The notes under the pieces are model-generated. The model was not told the DNA's origin and ran no database searches. It worked only from the letters and a program-made list of their open reading frames with translations. A stretch of 64,000 nucleotides of DNA from an uncultured Colwellia sp. (GTDB taxonomy: Bacteria > Pseudomonadota > Gammaproteobacteria > Enterobacterales > Alteromonadaceae): assembly GCA_913062815.1 (NCBI GenBank), contig CAJXWZ010000012.1, positions 62,001-126,000 of the forward strand. Reading direction: 5' to 3'. Position numbers and translations under genes: made by a program. Positions 61,715 to 64,000 of this stretch are shown piece by piece (position 1 is the first letter of the stretch; each line of letters begins with the position of its first letter).

Positions 61715-62092
61715 TCACTTACTTCTTACGTTTTCTAAGTTACTTTCTATTTGCTTTTTTATCTCATCAGGCTGAACTACATAAGGCAATCTTACCCATG
61801 AACCATGAGCATATAATAAAATTGTGCTGTAGTTAAATACCCTACCTAACAAAGTACTTACTATTTCAATATTCTCTACGGTTTTAAGTTGAAGCTTATC
61901 TAGTCGATGGGTAAAAATTCCAGTTCTAGATTGAACCTCATTTTCAGAAATTGTAACCACTACAAAGTATGGTGAAACAATAATATGTGCGCCTTTTAAA
62001 ACGTACTGGACTTCCCAGCTTTCACTAGCCAGTTTACTATCGAATTGCAAAAACAATTTCCTCCTAACACTAGTCTCATTTATTACGCTCAA
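61715..62092 (-). CDS. Hypothetical protein, possibly PH-like fold
   Basis: 125 aa; GAHIIVSPYFVVVTISENEVQSRTGIFTHRLDKLQLKTVENIEI resembles bacterial PH-like strand patterns. Confidence 0.5.
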   Translation of the reverse strand: MSVINETSVRRKLFLQFDSKLASESWEVQYVLKGAHIIVSPYFVVVTISENEVQSRTGIFTHRLDKLQLKTVENIEIVSTLLGRVFNYSTILLYAHGSWVRLPYVVQPDEIKKQIESNLENVRSK

Positions 62093-62316
62093 TTACTTGA
62101 TAGTCAAAATTTTGGTGAGTTTTTCAAAAAAGTAAATTTGCAAAAAAATGCAGCCTTCTTTTAGAAATGGCTTACAAGAGGCTTTTAATGAAAAGGGAAT
62201 CAAATACTTCATTTTAGCTATGTCTTGCTCTAACTAACTCTGCAAATTCATTAAATAACTTAATAGCAACTAAGTTGGTAACGTTAATCAGCATAACATT
62301 AATAGTGGTGTATTAA

Positions 62317-62348
62317 AAAAGGCTGCGATAGTGATATCACAGCCTTTT
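62317..62348 (-). terminator. Terminator downstream of the large minus-strand gene
   Basis: AAAAGGCTGCGATA / TATCACAGCCTTTT stem-loop. Confidence 0.65.
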
Positions 62349-62365
62349 AATCCATATAAATAGTA

Positions 62366-64000
62366 CTACTGAGTTTTTTCAACTAACTCAGTTTCAAGCA
62401 GAGTGTCTTCAGGCGGGTTATCATTTGATCTGAAACTCAATAAAATAGGCATACCTGTTGAACTTTGTGCGGCAAGCTTAATCAGGGTGACAACAAAGTC
62501 ACTTTCACCATCATTAAAGGTGAAGGTAATATCTCCAGTTGAATTCCACTGCCAATTAATAGCAGTAGTGTCAACTTCTGATATCTCTTTCATTTCCCCT
62601 ACGCCTCCGGCTGATAAGGTAAATTCAAGGGTAATATCGTCATCATAGAGCAAATCAAGCGTCATTTGCCAAGTTTTATTAATAATGCTGGTTGAAAAAC
62701 CAAACAGCTCACGTTGAGTAGTAATAGTACCAAGTGAGCCACTAGCGTCGTAATCTTGCAAAGCAACAGCATAACTGCCAATTCGAGCAACATTGAACGC
62801 GCCCTCAGGTTCAGTTAAGACTATATCTCCCCATGGTTCAATTACCAAGCTATCTAAATCACTCGAAGGGTTATCTCTATTGTACAGACCACCATCACCA
62901 TCAGTATCCACCGTGGTGCTTAAAACAGTAAAATCAGTACCGATTAGCGAATATTGACCAAATTCTCCAGATACAGCTTGAACCTCCCCAGAGTAACTTT
63001 CAGGATTAGCATTATGAAAAATTACATATTCACTATCAGATAGGAAGGTCAGTATATTAATATCATTAACATTGCCGCTACCGACAATCCAAGAACCAAT
63101 TAACGCATTACTGTCATTGTTAATTGTTGAAAATAATACAATTGCTGGCTCAGAAGAATCTTCATCATCGATCAGGAATTTCAGTATATTATCTTCGATA
63201 GATGCGATGGCAGTAAGCCCACCTAAACCACCTGATCCATCAGACTCCGAAATAACCATTGAAGTGAACTCCTTGGTTTCAACATCCCAAGTATAACTAC
63301 CAAACTCACCAGAACCTGCAATTTGACAACCTTCTGGATCATCACAATCATCATTAGCATCATTATGTTCATGGAAAATTGCATAATGACTATCGTCAAT
63401 GAAGGTTAAAATATTCCTCATACCGTCACCTTCAGAGAACATCCAACTACCTACAATTTGTGATTTTAAGGTATCGTTAAAGTGAGCATCAGCTTGAGCT
63501 TCATTTACTAATGATAAACCACCATCAATAACGGCAAGTTCGGTAACAACATTGCTATCAAATTCAGCACTGGTTATATCTAAGGTAGTATCCGTAAAAG
63601 CAGCATGAGCTCCATCAACAATAGAGATGCCATTGTCTGGATTACTATCTGCATCTAACGTTTGTAGTATTTGTAAAATATTGGTTTGTGTTATGCTATC
63701 GCCAGCCGCGATATTTTCAGGCGTAACTACACCTGAAGCAACTACTGCGGGAAAATTAAGATCGCCGATAAAGAAAATTACGGTCTCTCCTGGTAAATAA
63801 GGGAATTGCCCCTTATCATCAGTAAGTCCTTCCGAGCTATCCGTTTTATAACCAATATTCGCTACAGGGCTGTCTAATAAAACACCCTGTAAAGGTGTTA
63901 CAACATTAACAACTCTCGTTGCGGTTGCTTCATTACCTGCGGTATCAGTTGCGGTGTACGTTAGAGTATAGCTACCAAGGACTGCCGTATCAACATTACC
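62366..64000 (-). CDS. Large repeat-containing exported/surface protein, 5' end beyond window
   Basis: Open frame continues without stop past the first internal Met (63442) to the window edge; Ig-like GNVDTAVLGSYTLTYTATDTAGNEATATRVVNVV; internal repeats. Confidence 0.8.
   Translation of the reverse strand, partial: GNVDTAVLGSYTLTYTATDTAGNEATATRVVNVVTPLQGVLLDSPVANIGYKTDSSEGLTDDKGQFPYLPGETVIFFIGDLNFPAVVASGVVTPENIAAGDSITQTNILQILQTLDADSNPDNGISIVDGAHAAFTDTTLDITSAEFDSNVVTELAVIDGGLSLVNEAQADAHFNDTLKSQIVGSWMFSEGDGMRNILTFIDDSHYAIFHEHNDANDDCDDPEGCQIAGSGEFGSYTWDVETKEFTSMVISESDGSGGLGGLTAIASIEDNILKFLIDDEDSSEPAIVLFSTINNDSNALIGSWIVGSGNVNDINILTFLSDSEYVIFHNANPESYSGEVQAVSGEFGQYSLIGTDFTVLSTTVDTDGDGGLYNRDNPSSDLDSLVIEPWGDIVLTEPEGAFNVARIGSYAVALQDYDASGSLGTITTQRELFGFSTSIINKTWQMTLDLLYDDDITLEFTLSAGGVGEMKEISEVDTTAINWQWNSTGDITFTFNDGESDFVVTLIKLAAQSSTGMPILLSFRSNDNPPEDTLLETELVEKTQ

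Noticed and set aside
1-64000. rRNA operons, CRISPR arrays, complete IS elements
   Set aside because: None recognisable by eye in either strand

Overview
This 64 kb window looks like a chromosomal segment from a marine gammaproteobacterium, probably Colwelliaceae/Alteromonadales-like. That placement is inferred from gene content and order only. The backbone carries folB-folK-uppP, plsY, tsaD, rpsU-yqeY-dnaG-rpoD, degQ-degS-zapG-zapE, two RND efflux operons, and an MbnP/MbnH (metallo-mystery) pair beside an LVIVD-repeat protein. A complete tRNA-Ile2(CAT) gene at 40904-40980 is the attachment site of an integrated element of about 19 kb (about 40958-60022). The element has an adjacent P4-type tyrosine integrase, an exact 24-bp repeat of the tRNA 3' end at its far boundary, and integrase-arm-like repeats at both ends. 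Its mobile core is integrase, an AlpA-like regulator and a Rep_trans/RstA-like replication protein. Its cargo is (i) a LysR-controlled catabolic operon (TonB receptor, NCS1 permease, LamB/YcsF PxpA, biotin carboxylase, PxpB, PxpC, stand-alone biotin carrier, and a frameshifted class-III aminotransferase) and (ii) a PLD-like HKD protein beside attR. The operon encodes all parts of a split urea-carboxylase-like enzyme with PxpA in place of allophanate hydrolase, and is my best candidate for an under-described system. Beyond the island are a PEP-CTERM protein with a possible sigma-54 promoter and the 3' end of a large repeat-containing surface protein that runs off the window.
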